The translations under genes were made by a program, and so were the position numbers. A stretch of DNA of 7,014 bases from positions 597-7,610 of the forward strand of contig QHYP01000127.1 of the NCBI GenBank assembly GCA_003224195.1, in the 5' to 3' direction. Source of the DNA: Acidobacteriota bacterium (lineage in GTDB: Bacteria; Acidobacteriota; Terriglobia; Acidiferrales; UBA7541). The notes beneath the pieces are model-generated. The model was not told where the DNA came from, searched no databases, and was given only the letters and a program-made list of their open reading frames with translations. Shown one piece after another: positions 6,659 through 7,014 of this stretch; position 1 is the first letter of the stretch, and each line of letters opens with the position of its first letter.

Positions 6659-7014
6659 TTATTCATCTGGGCGCCGTTAACGACCAGATTCTGGAAAGCC
6701 GACCCCGCCGAACTGAAAGACGAGTTGAAACCAGAGGCTTGTGCGGTCGCCACTCCCCGCACAACATCTGCAGTAACCAGTCCACCTACGAGGTTGACTC
6801 CGGCCGACTCGGCAACGCCGGTATCGGTCGCGGTGTTCGTCGTTGAATCAACCGTGCTCGTGCTCGACGCGCTGAGCACGTTGGCCTTCACGACACCGCC
6901 ACCGGGAGGCGGAACCGCTGCGTTCAGCACTTGGTTGCTGTTGCTCGTGGAGCCGATGCCGGATTGCGAGCTGCAAACGCCTTGTGTGCAGGTGGCAGGG
7001 GTGGCAGCCGGTAG
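6646..7014 (-). CDS. Choice-of-anchor P-like surface protein, upstream part (5' end outside the window, 3' end frameshifted)
   Basis: The frame is open from the right edge to a TAG at 6648-6646, giving 122 residues. A GTG at 6930 is in frame but has no reason to be the start, since 28 further codons are open upstream to the edge; the signal peptide and true start should lie beyond. The visible stretch is rich in Ser, Thr, Asn, Ala and Val. It contains AGVNLVGGLVTADVV (about 6801-6757) followed by FQNLVVNGAQMNNVNR (6696-6649), the usual order of the choice-of-anchor P domain: a (L)LGG-x-VTAD core, then a VNG segment that should continue into LPG/A. Here a TAG interrupts just before that continuation, which is found one frame away in the next segment. 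It is best read as the 5' part of one broken gene. No function is known for the family beyond surface location. Confidence 0.65.
   Translation of the reverse strand, partial: LPAATPATCTQGVCSSQSGIGSTSNSNQVLNAAVPPPGGGVVKANVLSASSTSTVDSTTNTATDTGVAESAGVNLVGGLVTADVVRGVATAQASGFNSSFSSAGSAFQNLVVNGAQMNNVNR

Overview
The window is GC-rich bacterial DNA in which every supportable gene lies on the minus strand, so transcription runs from right to left. The gene content suggests a soil-type, high-GC bacterium. Acidobacteriota is my best guess, from a two-domain 'choice-of-anchor P'-like surface protein, a short TraR/DksA-type zinc-finger protein, and intergenic palindromic repeats. This is an inference from style, not proven by a marker gene.

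Right part (about 5804-7014): a secreted or surface-type protein gene whose 5' end lies outside the window. It holds two copies of a similar beta-rich domain resembling the choice-of-anchor P family. The reading frame is broken near 6646-6658. One added base would join the halves exactly where the family pattern (PN/R-x-I-x-LP-G/A) expects continuity, so this is either a pseudogene or a sequence error. Middle right (5325-5803): a gene-free stretch with a compound inverted-repeat element (5572-5694) set between two diverged 65-bp direct repeats (5436-5500 and 5698-5762, 49 of 65 identical). It looks like an interspersed non-coding repeat.

Left part (1-5324): four co-directional genes, in transcription order an MFS transporter (GTG start at 5324), a MrfA/YprA-like DEAD/DEAH helicase with a C-terminal four-cysteine zinc site, a MrfB/YprB-like DEDD exonuclease with a helical TPR-like tail, and a TraR/DksA-like zinc-finger protein cut by the left edge. 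The helicase stop codon TAA is followed immediately by the exonuclease ATG, so these two are almost certainly co-translated. The other gaps are 72 and 40 bp, compatible with one operon. In Bacillus subtilis MrfA and MrfB work together in repair of mitomycin C-type DNA damage. Here the helicase would translocate on and open DNA, and the nuclease would degrade strands at the lesion. The transporter next door may export a toxic compound, but its substrate cannot be read from sequence.

No tRNA, rRNA, CRISPR array, transposase or complete mobile element was seen. The most notable features are the MFS-mrfA-mrfB-traR arrangement, the structured repeat cluster, and the frameshifted duplicated-domain surface protein. 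I do not see clear evidence of a wholly new system.
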